Origin: Janthinobacterium sp051380735
GTDB lineage: Bacteria > Pseudomonadota > Gammaproteobacteria > Burkholderiales > Burkholderiaceae_D
Assembly (NCBI RefSeq): GCF_051380735.1
Contig: NZ_JBNYXQ010000001.1
Location: 372,001 to 436,000 of the forward strand
DNA length: 64,000 nt
Direction of reading: 5' to 3'
The notes beneath the pieces are model-generated. The model searched no databases and was not told the DNA's origin. It saw only the letters and a program-made list of their open reading frames with translations. This document shows, one piece after another, positions 34,261 through 43,648 of the stretch. The stretch's first letter is position 1. Each line of letters opens with the position of its first letter. A program made the translations under genes and the position numbers.

Positions 34261-35165
34261 TTTGCTTCCAGGTTCGCCGCTTCCAGCTTCGATTGCATTT
34301 GGTCAAGGTAGGCACGGAAAGCAGGGCCCGTTTCCGGATGCTTGAGACCCATGGCGGTCATGGCCTTCAGGTAGCCCAGCTTGGAGCCGCAGTCATAACG
34401 CTGGCCCGAATAACGATAAGCGAGCACGCGTTCTTCGCGCATCAAGGCAGCGATGCCGTCGGTCAACTGGATCTCGCCACCGGCGCCGGTGCCGATCTTT
34501 TCCAGATGATCGAAAATGTGGCTGGTCAACACATAGCGGCCCACCACGGCCAGGGTCGATGGCGCTTCTTCGGGCGCCGGCTTTTCCACGATGGCCGATA
34601 CCAGTTCCAGATCTGGCTGGTAGTTGCGAGCGCTGACGATGCCATATTGTTTGGTTTCCGCACGCGGCACATCTTGCACGGCCAGCAGCGAACAGTTTTC
34701 ATACTGGAACACGTCAGTCATCTGCGCCAGTACCGGACGCACGCCCTCTTCCACATCCATGAAGTCATCAGCCAGCAGCACGGCGAACGGCTCGTCACCA
34801 ACCACCGGGCGGGCGCACAGCACCGCGTGGCCGAGCCCCAACGGTGCCGACTGGCGGATATAAATGCAGTTGATATGCTTCGGTATCACGTTCTGCACCA
34901 TCTCGAGCAACTGACGCTTGCCGGCTGCCTCCAGTTCTGTTTCCAGTTCATAAGCCGTGTCGAAATGGTCTTCGATGGCGCGCTTGTTGCGGCCAGTAAT
35001 GAAGATCATTTCCGTAATACCGGCTGCTACTGCTTCTTCGACCGCATACTGGATCAAAGGTTTGTCAACGATGGGCAACATTTCTTTTGGTTGCGCCTTG
35101 GTGGCAGGCAAAAAACGACTACCGAGGCCCGCAACGGGGAAAACTGCTTTTCTGATTTTTTTCAT
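34257..35165 (-). CDS. galU: UTP-glucose-1-phosphate uridylyltransferase
   Basis: A 302-residue nucleotidyltransferase that makes UDP-glucose for exopolysaccharide and LPS core. The N-terminal nucleotide loop FPVAGLGSRFLPATKAQPKE, then MLPIVDKPLIQYAVEEAVAA, and FAVLLADDFMDVEEG with metal-binding Asp identify GalU. It lies 53 nt downstream of ligA and overlaps def. Confidence 0.96.
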   Translation of the reverse strand: MKKIRKAVFPVAGLGSRFLPATKAQPKEMLPIVDKPLIQYAVEEAVAAGITEMIFITGRNKRAIEDHFDTAYELETELEAAGKRQLLEMVQNVIPKHINCIYIRQSAPLGLGHAVLCARPVVGDEPFAVLLADDFMDVEEGVRPVLAQMTDVFQYENCSLLAVQDVPRAETKQYGIVSARNYQPDLELVSAIVEKPAPEEAPSTLAVVGRYVLTSHIFDHLEKIGTGAGGEIQLTDGIAALMREERVLAYRYSGQRYDCGSKLGYLKAMTAMGLKHPETGPAFRAYLDQMQSKLEAANLEAK

Positions 35166-35218
35166 GGTTTTCTAAAAATATTGGATAAGTAAATTATTCT
35201 GGAATATCGCGGCAACTG

Positions 35219-37561
35219 TTACTGCTCCAGCATGGCCAGCAGCGCCGCTTCGTCGAGCAATGCCACCCCCAGTTCCTGTGCCTTGGCCAGCTTGCTGCCC
35301 GCATCGATGCCAGCTACCACGTAGCTGGTTTTTTTCGATACGGAACCACTGACCTTGCCGCCGGCCGCTTCGATCAGCGCCGCCGCCGCATCGCGGCTCA
35401 TGGTGGGCAAGGTGCCGGTGAGGACGAAAGTCTTGCCTTCGAACTTGCCGCCGGCCGCTGGCAGTTGTGGTAATTCTGCCAGCAATTGCTCGCGCATGCC
35501 GTTCAATTGGCGCAGCAAGTCCAGATTCGCCGGCACCTGCAGCCAGGAAGCCAGCGCCTCGGCCACGCCGACCGGCAAACCGGCCTGGAAACCACTACCC
35601 TGTTCTGCCAGGGTGGCGAGGGTGGCGCCGCGCTCGACCAGTTGGCGGCTGCGCGGCTCGGTCAGTTTCGGGATACGGATGGCGGCCAGCAGTTTGACCG
35701 GGTCGAGCTGCTCGCGCAGCTTGGCGCTGGGCGCGTGTTCGCCCTGCGGCGTGACGCCGGCGTCGAGCAAGGCTTGCAAGGCTTGCTGGTTTTTCTCTTC
35801 TGCAAAAAAATCGGCAATCGACTCGGCCACTGTGCCGCCGATATCGGGCAGCACGCGCAGCAGGGGGGCCGGCGCATGGCGCACGCGCTCCAGGCTGCCC
35901 AGCCATTCGGCCAGGGTCTTGGCCGTCGATTCGCCCACGTGGCGGATACCGAGCGCAAACAAAAAGCGTTCCAGTGGCGGGCGCTTGCTGGCCTCGATGC
36001 CGGCCAGCAGGTTTTCCGCCCACTTGGTGGGCACTTTTCCCTGCTGCACGGTCTCTGGCGTGGAACCGTCGCGCTCGTCTGCGCGCACCTTCATTTCCAG
36101 CAGTTTTTCCAGGCTCAGGCCGTACAGGTCGGCCAGGCTGTGCACATAATCGAGTTCAACCAGGGTGTCGATATAACGCTCGCCCAGGCCGTCGATATCC
36201 ATCATGCGCCGGCCGGCGAAATGGCGAAATGCTTCCTTGCGCTGTGCCGAGCAGAACAGCCCGCCCGAACAGCGCGCAACCGCCTCGCCCTCTTCGCGCA
36301 CCACGTGCGAGCCACACACCGGGCAAGTATCGCGCATTACGAAAGCCACCGTGCCTGCCGGCCGCTTGTCGGGCACCATCGCCAGCACCTCGGGGATCAC
36401 GTCGCCGGCGCGGCGCACGATAACGGTATCGCCAACGCGGATATCCTTGCGCTGCACCTCACCCTCATTGTGCAAGGTGGCGTTGGTGACCGTCACGCCG
36501 CCAACCGAGACAGGCGCCAGGCGCGCCACAGGCGTCATCGCCCCCGTGCGTCCAACCTGGATATCGATGCCCTGCACTACCGTCAGCGCTTCTTCGGCCG
36601 GGAATTTGTGCGCCAGCGCAAAGCGCGGCGCACGCGACACGAAACCCAATTCCAGCTGGTCTTCGGTGGCATCGACCTTGTACACCACGCCATCGATTTC
36701 ATACGGCAGGCCGGGACGGCGTTCGCCGATGTCCTTGAAGTAGGCAAACAGGCCCTGTGCGCCGCGCACTACCTTGCGCTCTTTCGAGACCGGGATGCCC
36801 AGCGTCACATACCAGTCCAGCAGGGCCGAGTGCGAGGCGGGCATGGCGGCCCCTTCCAACGCACCGATGCCATAGGCGTAAAAGCGCAGCTTGCGCCGTG
36901 CCGTAATGCGTGCGTCAAGCTGGCGCAGGCTGCCGGCGGCTGCGTTGCGGGGGTTGGCGAATTCTTTCTGGCCTGCTTCGCGCTGGCGCTCGTTGAGGCG
37001 CGCAAAGTCGCTCTTGAACATCATCACTTCGCCACGCACGTCGAGCAAGGCGGGAATCTGGTCGCCATGCAGGCGCAGCGGGATGCCGCCGATGGTGCGG
37101 ATATTGGCCGTCACGTCTTCGCCGGTGGCGCCGTCGCCGCGCGTGGCCGCTTGCACGAACAGGCCGTTGACGTAACGCAGGTTGATGGCCAGGCCATCGA
37201 ATTTGACTTCGGCCGCGTAATCGACCTCGGCGCCGTCGTGGTCCAGCCCCTCGCGCACGCGGCGGTCGAAGTTGACAATGTCGTCGTCCGAAAAGCCATT
37301 ATTCAAGGACAGCATCGGCACCGCATGCGTCACTTGTTCAAAGTAAGGCAGCGGTGCTGCGCCCACGCGCAAGGTCGGCGAGTCGGGCGCGCGCAGCTCA
37401 GGGTGCGCCGCTTCCAGCGCCTGCAGCTCGATAAACAGCTGGTCGTAGACGGCGTCGGGAATGGCGGGATTGTCGAGCACGTGGTAAGCGTGCAAGTGCT
37501 GGTTCAGTTCGGCAGTCAGCGCCAGCACGCGGGCGCCGGCATCGGTGGTGATATCACTCAT
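35219..37561 (-). CDS. ligA: NAD-dependent DNA ligase LigA with an extra HhH-like segment
   Basis: A 780-residue ligase joining DNA nicks in replication and repair. Order of domains: Ia NAD-binding region (HAYHVLDNPAIPDAVYDQLF), adenylation domain with the AMP lysine in VKFDG (Lys120), OB fold, zinc finger (Cys413, 416, 431, 437), HhH domain (about 505-600) and a C-terminal BRCT domain (from about 705; FEGKTFVLTGTLPTMSRDAA). It is about 100 residues longer than the usual 670-700. The extra part, residues about 610-700, looks like a second, degenerate copy of the HhH segment. The gene starts 14 nt after zipA. Confidence 0.95.
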   Translation of the reverse strand: MSDITTDAGARVLALTAELNQHLHAYHVLDNPAIPDAVYDQLFIELQALEAAHPELRAPDSPTLRVGAAPLPYFEQVTHAVPMLSLNNGFSDDDIVNFDRRVREGLDHDGAEVDYAAEVKFDGLAINLRYVNGLFVQAATRGDGATGEDVTANIRTIGGIPLRLHGDQIPALLDVRGEVMMFKSDFARLNERQREAGQKEFANPRNAAAGSLRQLDARITARRKLRFYAYGIGALEGAAMPASHSALLDWYVTLGIPVSKERKVVRGAQGLFAYFKDIGERRPGLPYEIDGVVYKVDATEDQLELGFVSRAPRFALAHKFPAEEALTVVQGIDIQVGRTGAMTPVARLAPVSVGGVTVTNATLHNEGEVQRKDIRVGDTVIVRRAGDVIPEVLAMVPDKRPAGTVAFVMRDTCPVCGSHVVREEGEAVARCSGGLFCSAQRKEAFRHFAGRRMMDIDGLGERYIDTLVELDYVHSLADLYGLSLEKLLEMKVRADERDGSTPETVQQGKVPTKWAENLLAGIEASKRPPLERFLFALGIRHVGESTAKTLAEWLGSLERVRHAPAPLLRVLPDIGGTVAESIADFFAEEKNQQALQALLDAGVTPQGEHAPSAKLREQLDPVKLLAAIRIPKLTEPRSRQLVERGATLATLAEQGSGFQAGLPVGVAEALASWLQVPANLDLLRQLNGMREQLLAELPQLPAAGGKFEGKTFVLTGTLPTMSRDAAAALIEAAGGKVSGSVSKKTSYVVAGIDAGSKLAKAQELGVALLDEAALLAMLEQ

Positions 37562-37575
37562 TGCTGGCTACTTTT

Positions 37576-38745
37576 TCAGCTGAACAGGCGCAGCGCGCGG
37601 GTGGAACCGGCCGGAATATCGGCCGCTTCCATTTCCTGGTAAAACTCCAGCACCTGGCCGGCGATTTCGGCCAGGGCCGCATCCGACAGGGCCTGGTTGT
37701 AATCGTCGACGATGGTCGCATCGAGGCGGCCCACCAGCGAACGGGCGCAGGCGACCATGGCGCCGAAACCGTCACGCGCCGGCGCCACGCAAGGCACGTC
37801 AAGCAGCAGGGTCAGGCGCGGCGTGGTTTCTTCGGCCAGCGTGACATTGGTCGACAGCGAGAACAGATGGCCGCCCTGGCCGTCTGGCATCACGAAGCGG
37901 CCGTCGGGGCGCACATCGAAGCCCTGCTTTTCCAGCGCCACCAGCAAGGTGGAAATCGCCCATGGCGCGCCGTTGGTGTGCAGGTTCACGCCCAGCTGGG
38001 CGTCGTGACCGGCAACAAAGCGGTGCAGATTGCGCGCTTCGGCCATCACTTCCATCATGTCGGGCACTTCCGGTTCGGCACCGATATCGTCGGCCACCAC
38101 GCGCAGGCGCGTGACCAGTTCCGAGTATTCCAGTTCATTCAGCGCCGTGGTGCGGCTGGCCAGCTGCACCCCGCCCTGCATTTTGGTGTACACGCCGCCG
38201 TGCGTGATCGGCTCCCAGTCGCCGTTGACGTGCAGGCCGATGAAGTGCACAGGCTTGTTGCCGACCAGGCGCAGGGTTTGCAGCACCGGCAGGATTTTTT
38301 CGCCGCGCACCGGCGCTTCGAGCGACAGTGGCAGCAGGCAGTCGATCAGCGGGTCGACCAGGCTGGTGGCCAGCTCGCTGGCGGCGCTCGGTTCCTGCGA
38401 GGGCGAGGCCACGGTTTCGGCGCCGTAGCTGGTGTCGCCCTGGCCCGCTTCGTCGGCAAACACTGCCGGCGCCGGCGCGGCGCCGAACGACGGCTCGGTC
38501 TTGGCGTGGGGTGCAGTGGCGGGCGTGGGATCGAAGCGCGGTTCCTGGCGCAGAACAGGTTCCAACGGCGCGCCAGGCACACCGGCCTGCGCCTCGCCTT
38601 CGCGCATCAGCACGTCGTCGTGGTCATTTGAAAAAGCGCGTTCGACGCTTTTCTTGGCTTTGTATTCCTGCCATTTATTGTAGGAAAATACGGCGACGAT
38701 AAAGACGCCGCCGGCGCCGAACAAGGTAATTTGAAGGTCTGTCAT
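37576..38745 (-). CDS. zipA: Cell division protein ZipA-like
   Basis: A 389-residue FtsZ-anchoring protein. An N-terminal membrane segment (about 6-22; LFGAGGVFIVAVFSYNKW) is followed by a charged, then Pro/Ala-rich linker (about 30-130) and a C-terminal ZipA domain (about 245-380; FIGLHVNGDWEPITHGGVYT; GGHLFSLSTNVTLAEE). This layout is that of ZipA, though the C-terminal domain is divergent from the E. coli form. It overlaps smc by 4 nt and precedes ligA, a conserved smc-zipA-ligA order. Confidence 0.88.
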   Translation of the reverse strand: MTDLQITLFGAGGVFIVAVFSYNKWQEYKAKKSVERAFSNDHDDVLMREGEAQAGVPGAPLEPVLRQEPRFDPTPATAPHAKTEPSFGAAPAPAVFADEAGQGDTSYGAETVASPSQEPSAASELATSLVDPLIDCLLPLSLEAPVRGEKILPVLQTLRLVGNKPVHFIGLHVNGDWEPITHGGVYTKMQGGVQLASRTTALNELEYSELVTRLRVVADDIGAEPEVPDMMEVMAEARNLHRFVAGHDAQLGVNLHTNGAPWAISTLLVALEKQGFDVRPDGRFVMPDGQGGHLFSLSTNVTLAEETTPRLTLLLDVPCVAPARDGFGAMVACARSLVGRLDATIVDDYNQALSDAALAEIAGQVLEFYQEMEAADIPAGSTRALRLFS

Positions 38746-41700
38746 GCTGCTTGTGCCTCGGTAGCAAAATTTGCGGCGGACTCCATGTCCACCGCCACGA
38801 TGCGCGATACGCCCTGCTCCTGCATCGTCACACCGATCAATTGATGGGCCATTTCCATCGCAATCTTGTTATGCGAAATGAAAAGGAATTGGGTCTGGTC
38901 GGACATGCGCTTGACCATGCGGCAAAAGCGTTCCGTGTTCGAATCGTCCAGCGGCGCATCGACCTCGTCGAGCAGGCAGAACGGCGCCGGGTTCAGGCGG
39001 AACATGGAAAACACCAGTGCGGTCGCGGTCAGCGCTTTCTCTCCACCTGACAGCAGGTGGATGGTGGCATTTTTCTTGCCGGGAGGCTGCGCCATTACTT
39101 GTACACCGGAATCGAGAATTTCGTCGCCCGTCATGGTCAGCCTGGCTTGCCCACCACCGAACAGAATCGGGAACAGCTCCGAAAAATGGTGGTTGACCTT
39201 GTCGAACGTGTCTTGCAGCAAGTCGCGCGTTTCCTTGTCGATCTTGTGAATGGCGTCTTCCAGCGTGTTGATCGCTTCGGTCAGGTCGGCATTCTGGGCG
39301 TCTAGGAAGTTCTTGCGCTCGGACGCCTGCGCCAGCTCGTCCAGCGCTGCCAGGTTGACGGCGCCCAGCGCCGCGATGGCATTGGTCAGACGCGTCACTT
39401 CGCCTTGCAGGTAGGACGGCCGCATGTCGGGGTGCAGCTTTTCCGTCAATGCCGCTTCATCGGCGCCGGACTCCAGCAGTTGCTGGGCGAACTGTTCCTG
39501 GTTCAGGCGCGCGGCCTGTTCCTTCAGCTGCATTTCCATGATCTTGTCGCGCTGCGGCTGCAAGCTGCGCTCGGACTGGGTGCGCCCGTCTTCCAGCAGG
39601 CGCAGCTGCTGGGTAACCTGGTCCAGCTCATGGCGCGCATCGGACAATGCCTTTTCCTGACTGGTGCGCCGTTCCAGCAGATCTTGCAAGCCGTCATTGG
39701 CCGCGCCGCTTTCCAGGTTGGCCAGTTCCAGCTGGCCCGCCTCCAGGCTGGCCGTTACTTGCTGCGCCTGGGTGCTGGCGGTGGCGATATTGCGGCGCAA
39801 TTCCTCGATGCGGGTGCGCTGCGATTTTTCCGCGTATTCGATATCCTTGGCGGCGCGTTCCAGGTCGCGCAAGGCATCGCGCGCCTCGGACAAAAGCTGC
39901 TCTTTACGCAGGAAGTCGGCCTGACCGTCTTCATGCTCTTGCTGCAAATCGCCCAGTTCCATGTCGAGCTGTTCGAATTTCTCTTCCGACTCCGCCTTGA
40001 TCTGCTGCTGTTCGGCTTCCTGGGCAGCGATTTCCGCTAGGTCTGCGCCGATCTGCGTGCTGCGCTGGTTGAAGCGTGCCTCGACTTCGGACAGTTTCAC
40101 CACATCCAGCTGCAAGGTATGCACGGAGGAAGTCAATTGCTGTATCCGCAGGCGCAGATCGGACAGGTTGCGGCTCAGGGCCGCCACCGCCGCATCGGCG
40201 CGTACCGAACGGGCGCGCGCTTCTTCGGCCAGCAGTTGCTGGGCGCGCAACTGCTTGCCGATATTGTCGATTTCCTGCTGGCGTCCCAGCATGCCTTCCT
40301 GTTCCGAGTCGGCCGCGTAGAAACGCACGCTGCCGGCGGTCACCACGTGACCGGCGCGGGTGACAAAATAGCCGCCCGGCGGCAGCTTGCTTCGTTCCGC
40401 CAACGCCTCGGCGGCGTCTTCCACCGCGTAAGCATTGTGCAGCCAGTCCTGCAGCAGGCCGCGCAAGCCGGGATCATTGAGTTTGAGCAGATTGATAAAA
40501 GGCTTCAGGCCAGGCACGCTCGCCTCTGGCTGCGGCGGCACCGTCGATGGCGCATACAGGGCCAGCTTGGCCGGCGGCGCATCGGCAAAGAAGGCCTTGG
40601 CCCAGTCGATATTCGACAGCTGCAGGGCCGACGTGCGCTCACGCAGGATGGACTCCATTGCCGCTTCCCAGCCCGCTTCGATCTGCAGCTTTTGCCACAG
40701 GCGCGGCAGGGTATCGAGTTCGTGTTTTTTCAGCCAGGGCTGGACCTTGCCCTGCGTTTGCACCCGTTCCTGCAGCTGCTTCAAGGCCGACAGGCGCGCT
40801 TCGAGCTGGGCGTTGGCGGCGGTTTCGGCATTGACCTGGGCTTGCGCTTCGCTGCGTTCCTGCTCCAGCTTGGGCTGCTGCTCCAAGGCTTCCTCCAGGT
40901 AAAAGCCCTGCTCCTCCAGCGCCTGCTGCTTTTCTTCCAGCTGTAGCTTGAGGTTTTCCAGGTGGCTGCTGTCGGGCAGGCTCAGGCTGTTTTTTTCCTG
41001 CTGCAGGCGTTCGCGCCGCGTCAGCAGGCCGTTCAGGATATTCGAGGCGTTGCGCTGGTGTGCCGATTCCAGTTCCAGCTGCTGCTGCGCCTGCATGATT
41101 TTCGCGCGCGATTCCGTGCTCTTGTGCTGGGCTGCGCGCCAGGCGGCGTCCAGCTCGGGCAACTGCTCGCCCTTCTGCTCGGCCATCATCTGCGACTGCT
41201 CGACCTTGGCCGCCAGTTCTTCGAGCTGGAATTCGGCTTCCTCGATCTGCTCCTGGTATTCACCGCCTTGGCTGCTCCACTGGTCACGCTGGGCGGTCAA
41301 GGTGGCCAGCTGCGCCTGCAGGCGCGCGCGCGATTCGATCACGAACTTGATCTGTGCTTCCAGGCTGCCGATTTCCGCATTCGTCTGGTACAGGTGGCCT
41401 TGCGCCGTATGCAGGCGGTCGCCGACGGCAAAGTGGGCCTGGCGCATCTGTTCCAGGGTCAGCTCCACGTTGCGCAGCTTGGCCGTCTGCTCTTCCAGGT
41501 CGGTCTGCGCCTGCTCGACTTCGCGGAAATAGCGCGTCTGCTCGTTTTGCGCTTCGTTCTTGCGCAGCAGCCACAGCAGCTTTTGCTTTTCTTCCTGGTC
41601 CGCCTGCAAGGCATGGAAACGGGTCGCCACGGCGGCTTGCGCTTCGAGCTTTTCCAGGTTGGCGTTCAGTTCGCGCAGGATATCTTCCACCCGCAGCAGG

Positions 41701-42269
41701 TTTTCGCGCGTATCCTGCAAGCGGTTTTCCGTCTCGCGCCGGCGTTCCTTGTATTTCGACACGCCGGCCGCTTCTTCGAGAAACACGCGCAGCTCCTCCG
41801 GGCGCGATTCGATAATGCGCGAAATCATGCCCTGGCCAATGATGGCGTAGGCGCGCGGCCCAAGGCCAGTGCCAAGGAAAATATCCTGAATATCGCGCCG
41901 GCGTACCGGCTGGCTGTTGATGTAGTAAGTAGAGGTGCCGTCGCGCGTCAGGGTGCGCTTGACGGCGATCTCGGCGTACTGGCCCCATTGGCCCGAGGCC
42001 TTGCCGTCGTTATTGTCGAACACCAGCTCGACCGAGGCGCGCCCGGCTGGTTTGCGGTGGGTGGAGCCGTTGAAGATCACGTCCTGCATCGATTCGCCGC
42101 GCAATTCCGACGCCTTCGATTCGCCCAGCACCCAGCGCACGGCGTCGATGATATTCGACTTGCCGCAGCCATTCGGCCCGACCACGCCCACCAGCTGGCC
42201 CGGCACCTGGAAATTGGTGGGGTCGACGAAAGACTTAAACCCCGACAACTTGATGGAAGAGAGACGCAC
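38742..42269 (-). CDS. smc: Chromosome segregation protein SMC
   Basis: An 1175-residue SMC ATPase that compacts and segregates chromosomes with ScpA/ScpB. The Walker A GPNGCGKS is at residues 31-38. Two long coiled coils (about 170-500 and 660-1000) flank a hinge (about 510-640; GGYFVTRAGHVVTAGSVRFY). The C-terminal signature HLLSGGEKALTATALVFSMF and Walker B FCLLDEVDAPLDDSNTERFC complete the head. It is the first gene of the smc-zipA-ligA-galU-def cluster. Confidence 0.97.
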   Translation of the reverse strand: MRLSSIKLSGFKSFVDPTNFQVPGQLVGVVGPNGCGKSNIIDAVRWVLGESKASELRGESMQDVIFNGSTHRKPAGRASVELVFDNNDGKASGQWGQYAEIAVKRTLTRDGTSTYYINSQPVRRRDIQDIFLGTGLGPRAYAIIGQGMISRIIESRPEELRVFLEEAAGVSKYKERRRETENRLQDTRENLLRVEDILRELNANLEKLEAQAAVATRFHALQADQEEKQKLLWLLRKNEAQNEQTRYFREVEQAQTDLEEQTAKLRNVELTLEQMRQAHFAVGDRLHTAQGHLYQTNAEIGSLEAQIKFVIESRARLQAQLATLTAQRDQWSSQGGEYQEQIEEAEFQLEELAAKVEQSQMMAEQKGEQLPELDAAWRAAQHKSTESRAKIMQAQQQLELESAHQRNASNILNGLLTRRERLQQEKNSLSLPDSSHLENLKLQLEEKQQALEEQGFYLEEALEQQPKLEQERSEAQAQVNAETAANAQLEARLSALKQLQERVQTQGKVQPWLKKHELDTLPRLWQKLQIEAGWEAAMESILRERTSALQLSNIDWAKAFFADAPPAKLALYAPSTVPPQPEASVPGLKPFINLLKLNDPGLRGLLQDWLHNAYAVEDAAEALAERSKLPPGGYFVTRAGHVVTAGSVRFYAADSEQEGMLGRQQEIDNIGKQLRAQQLLAEEARARSVRADAAVAALSRNLSDLRLRIQQLTSSVHTLQLDVVKLSEVEARFNQRSTQIGADLAEIAAQEAEQQQIKAESEEKFEQLDMELGDLQQEHEDGQADFLRKEQLLSEARDALRDLERAAKDIEYAEKSQRTRIEELRRNIATASTQAQQVTASLEAGQLELANLESGAANDGLQDLLERRTSQEKALSDARHELDQVTQQLRLLEDGRTQSERSLQPQRDKIMEMQLKEQAARLNQEQFAQQLLESGADEAALTEKLHPDMRPSYLQGEVTRLTNAIAALGAVNLAALDELAQASERKNFLDAQNADLTEAINTLEDAIHKIDKETRDLLQDTFDKVNHHFSELFPILFGGGQARLTMTGDEILDSGVQVMAQPPGKKNATIHLLSGGEKALTATALVFSMFRLNPAPFCLLDEVDAPLDDSNTERFCRMVKRMSDQTQFLFISHNKIAMEMAHQLIGVTMQEQGVSRIVAVDMESAANFATEAQAA

Positions 42270-42314
42270 GTGTTTTAAAGTTCCTGCCTATGCTGGCGGT
42301 TATCCGCGGCGGCC

Positions 42315-42333
42315 GCGCGGAGCAGCTCCGCGC
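42315..42333. other. Short GC-rich hairpin between the PAP2 gene and smc
   Basis: GCGCGGAG / CTCCGCGC (8-bp arms, 3-nt loop). No T-run follows on either strand. It could weakly terminate the PAP2 transcript; function is uncertain. The rest of 42270-42416 must hold the smc promoter. Confidence 0.35.
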
Positions 42334-42416
42334 AAGATCGCCGTTGTAAAAAAGTGGCCCATCATACCATTTGCCATGGTTTCTCTGGCCAAAAAACCGC
42401 AGTGTGTGCTACGGGC

Positions 42417-43046
42417 TCAGGGGTGGCCGGCCAGCTTCCAGTCGTTGCGTGAAAAAACCCGTTCATGACCCGACAAATGCAAGGCGATTTTCTGCAGCCA
42501 GTCTTCGGTCGGCATCGGCTCGGCCTTGAAGGTAATGAGCACCATCAGGGCCAGGCTGGCCAGCGCCAGCGCATGGCTGACGGCAAAATTGACGGCGCCG
42601 CGCGCCTGCCACATAAAGCCGAAGGCCATCGCCAACCCCAGCACGCAGCCGCTGACCGCTTCGGACACGCTGTGCGCCTGCACCACTACGCGTGAAATGG
42701 CCACCAGCACGGCATACGCCACGCCAAACAGCACGCCGGCCTGGCGCCAGGAGCGCGGCGCACGCTGCAACACCACATACATCAGTACGGGAAAGACGGC
42801 GCCAGCGCGCATGGCGTGCCCGCTGAAACCGGTAAAGTCCAGCCTGGCGCTACCGAGGCCCCAGCCGATAAAGGCCAGCTTCGACAGCACCACCAGCAAC
42901 ATGCCGCCGCCGTACCACAAGCTCCAGCCAAGCACCAGGCGCCACTGCCTGGACACCAGCAACCAGAGCGCGATGGCCACCCCGGCCGGCCCGAGAACCG
43001 ACATGTCGGCCGTAAATGAAACTGCATTCCACCAATTCATCATCAC
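42417..43046 (-). CDS. PAP2 superfamily membrane phosphatase-like protein
   Basis: A 209-residue inner-membrane protein with about five or six hydrophobic segments. PAP2-type motifs can be seen: a KLAFIGWGLG stretch, FTGFSGHAMRAGAVFPVLMY (SGH motif) and ISRVVVQAHSVSEAVSGCVL (SR...H...E). Such proteins remove phosphate from lipid phosphates such as undecaprenyl pyrophosphate or phosphatidate. The motifs are looser than in characterised enzymes, so activity is not certain. It is a single gene upstream of smc. Confidence 0.75.
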   Translation of the reverse strand: MMMNWWNAVSFTADMSVLGPAGVAIALWLLVSRQWRLVLGWSLWYGGGMLLVVLSKLAFIGWGLGSARLDFTGFSGHAMRAGAVFPVLMYVVLQRAPRSWRQAGVLFGVAYAVLVAISRVVVQAHSVSEAVSGCVLGLAMAFGFMWQARGAVNFAVSHALALASLALMVLITFKAEPMPTEDWLQKIALHLSGHERVFSRNDWKLAGHP

Positions 43047-43355
43047 TGCGTATATTTATGATCAGACTGCACTATGCCACGGCTGGCCGCTGCCACAACG
43101 GGCTTTTCAGGGCGTGAACCGCGACTATTACATCTGATTACATTTGATCGATATATTTCCATCAAGAAAGCAAGCCAATTCCTACACGACGTCAAGTGGT
43201 GTTCCGATGGTCGGGCTGATGCTTGCCGCGCATCATGCATCTACCGGCACACATCAGCCAAGGGGAGCCAGGCCAGCACCAACTGGCGCCTCTTTACCGA
43301 TGCGCTCCGGCCGATGACTTTTTTCGTGACTCTTTCATTTCTAAAAGGAAATATT
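43047..43355. other. Intergenic region between the PAP2 gene and the small hydrophilic protein
   Basis: 309 bp without a gene I can support. It carries the divergent promoters; an AAAAGGA ribosome-binding site for the small gene is at its right end. I see no RNA gene or repeat here. Confidence 0.5.
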
Positions 43356-43562
43356 ATGAACTCGAATCAAAAAGGCGATCAAGGCAACAAACAATCGGGC
43401 AGCGGCTCCTCCAGTGGCAACAAGCAGTCGAGCGGCACGCAGGGCGGCACCCATGAGCAACATGTGGAAGCGGGTCGCCAGAGCCACAAAAACGACGACA
43501 ACAAACAGTCGGGCAGCGGCGGCAGCAAACAGTCGGGCGGTGGCGGCAAAAGCGGCAAATAA
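43356..43562 (+). CDS. Small hydrophilic Gly/Ser/Lys/Gln-rich protein, function unknown
   Basis: A 68-residue protein of low complexity, with repeated NKQSGSG/KQSSG/KQSGGG units on both sides of a more specific core HEQHVEAGRQSHKNDD. The core vaguely recalls the short motifs of KGG/Con-10-type stress-induced hydrophilic proteins; this is a weak likeness, not an assignment. The ATG at 43356 has AAAAGGAA at good distance. No cysteine, tryptophan or tyrosine is present and the protein should be disordered. A bidirectional terminator follows. Confidence 0.75.
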   Translation: MNSNQKGDQGNKQSGSGSSSGNKQSSGTQGGTHEQHVEAGRQSHKNDDNKQSGSGGSKQSGGGGKSGK

Positions 43563-43602
43563 TTAGCTAACCTGACGGCGTTTCGCCGCCGGGCACAACA
43601 AG

Positions 43603-43642
43603 AAACAGGGCCTGATCCGGCATGCCGGGCCAAGCCCTGTTT
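43603..43642. terminator. Bidirectional terminator between convergent genes
   Basis: Arms AAACAGGGC (43603-43611) and GCCCTGTTT (43634-43642), with a nested CCGGCATGCCGG palindrome in the loop. It lies between the small hydrophilic protein and the ClpP-like gene. Confidence 0.75.
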
Positions 43643-43648
43643 GCATTG

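Noticed and set aside
43356..43562. Repeats in the small hydrophilic gene as a CRISPR-like or tandem-repeat array
   Set aside because: They are short in-frame Gly/Ser/Lys/Gln codons of irregular spacing within one coding sequence.
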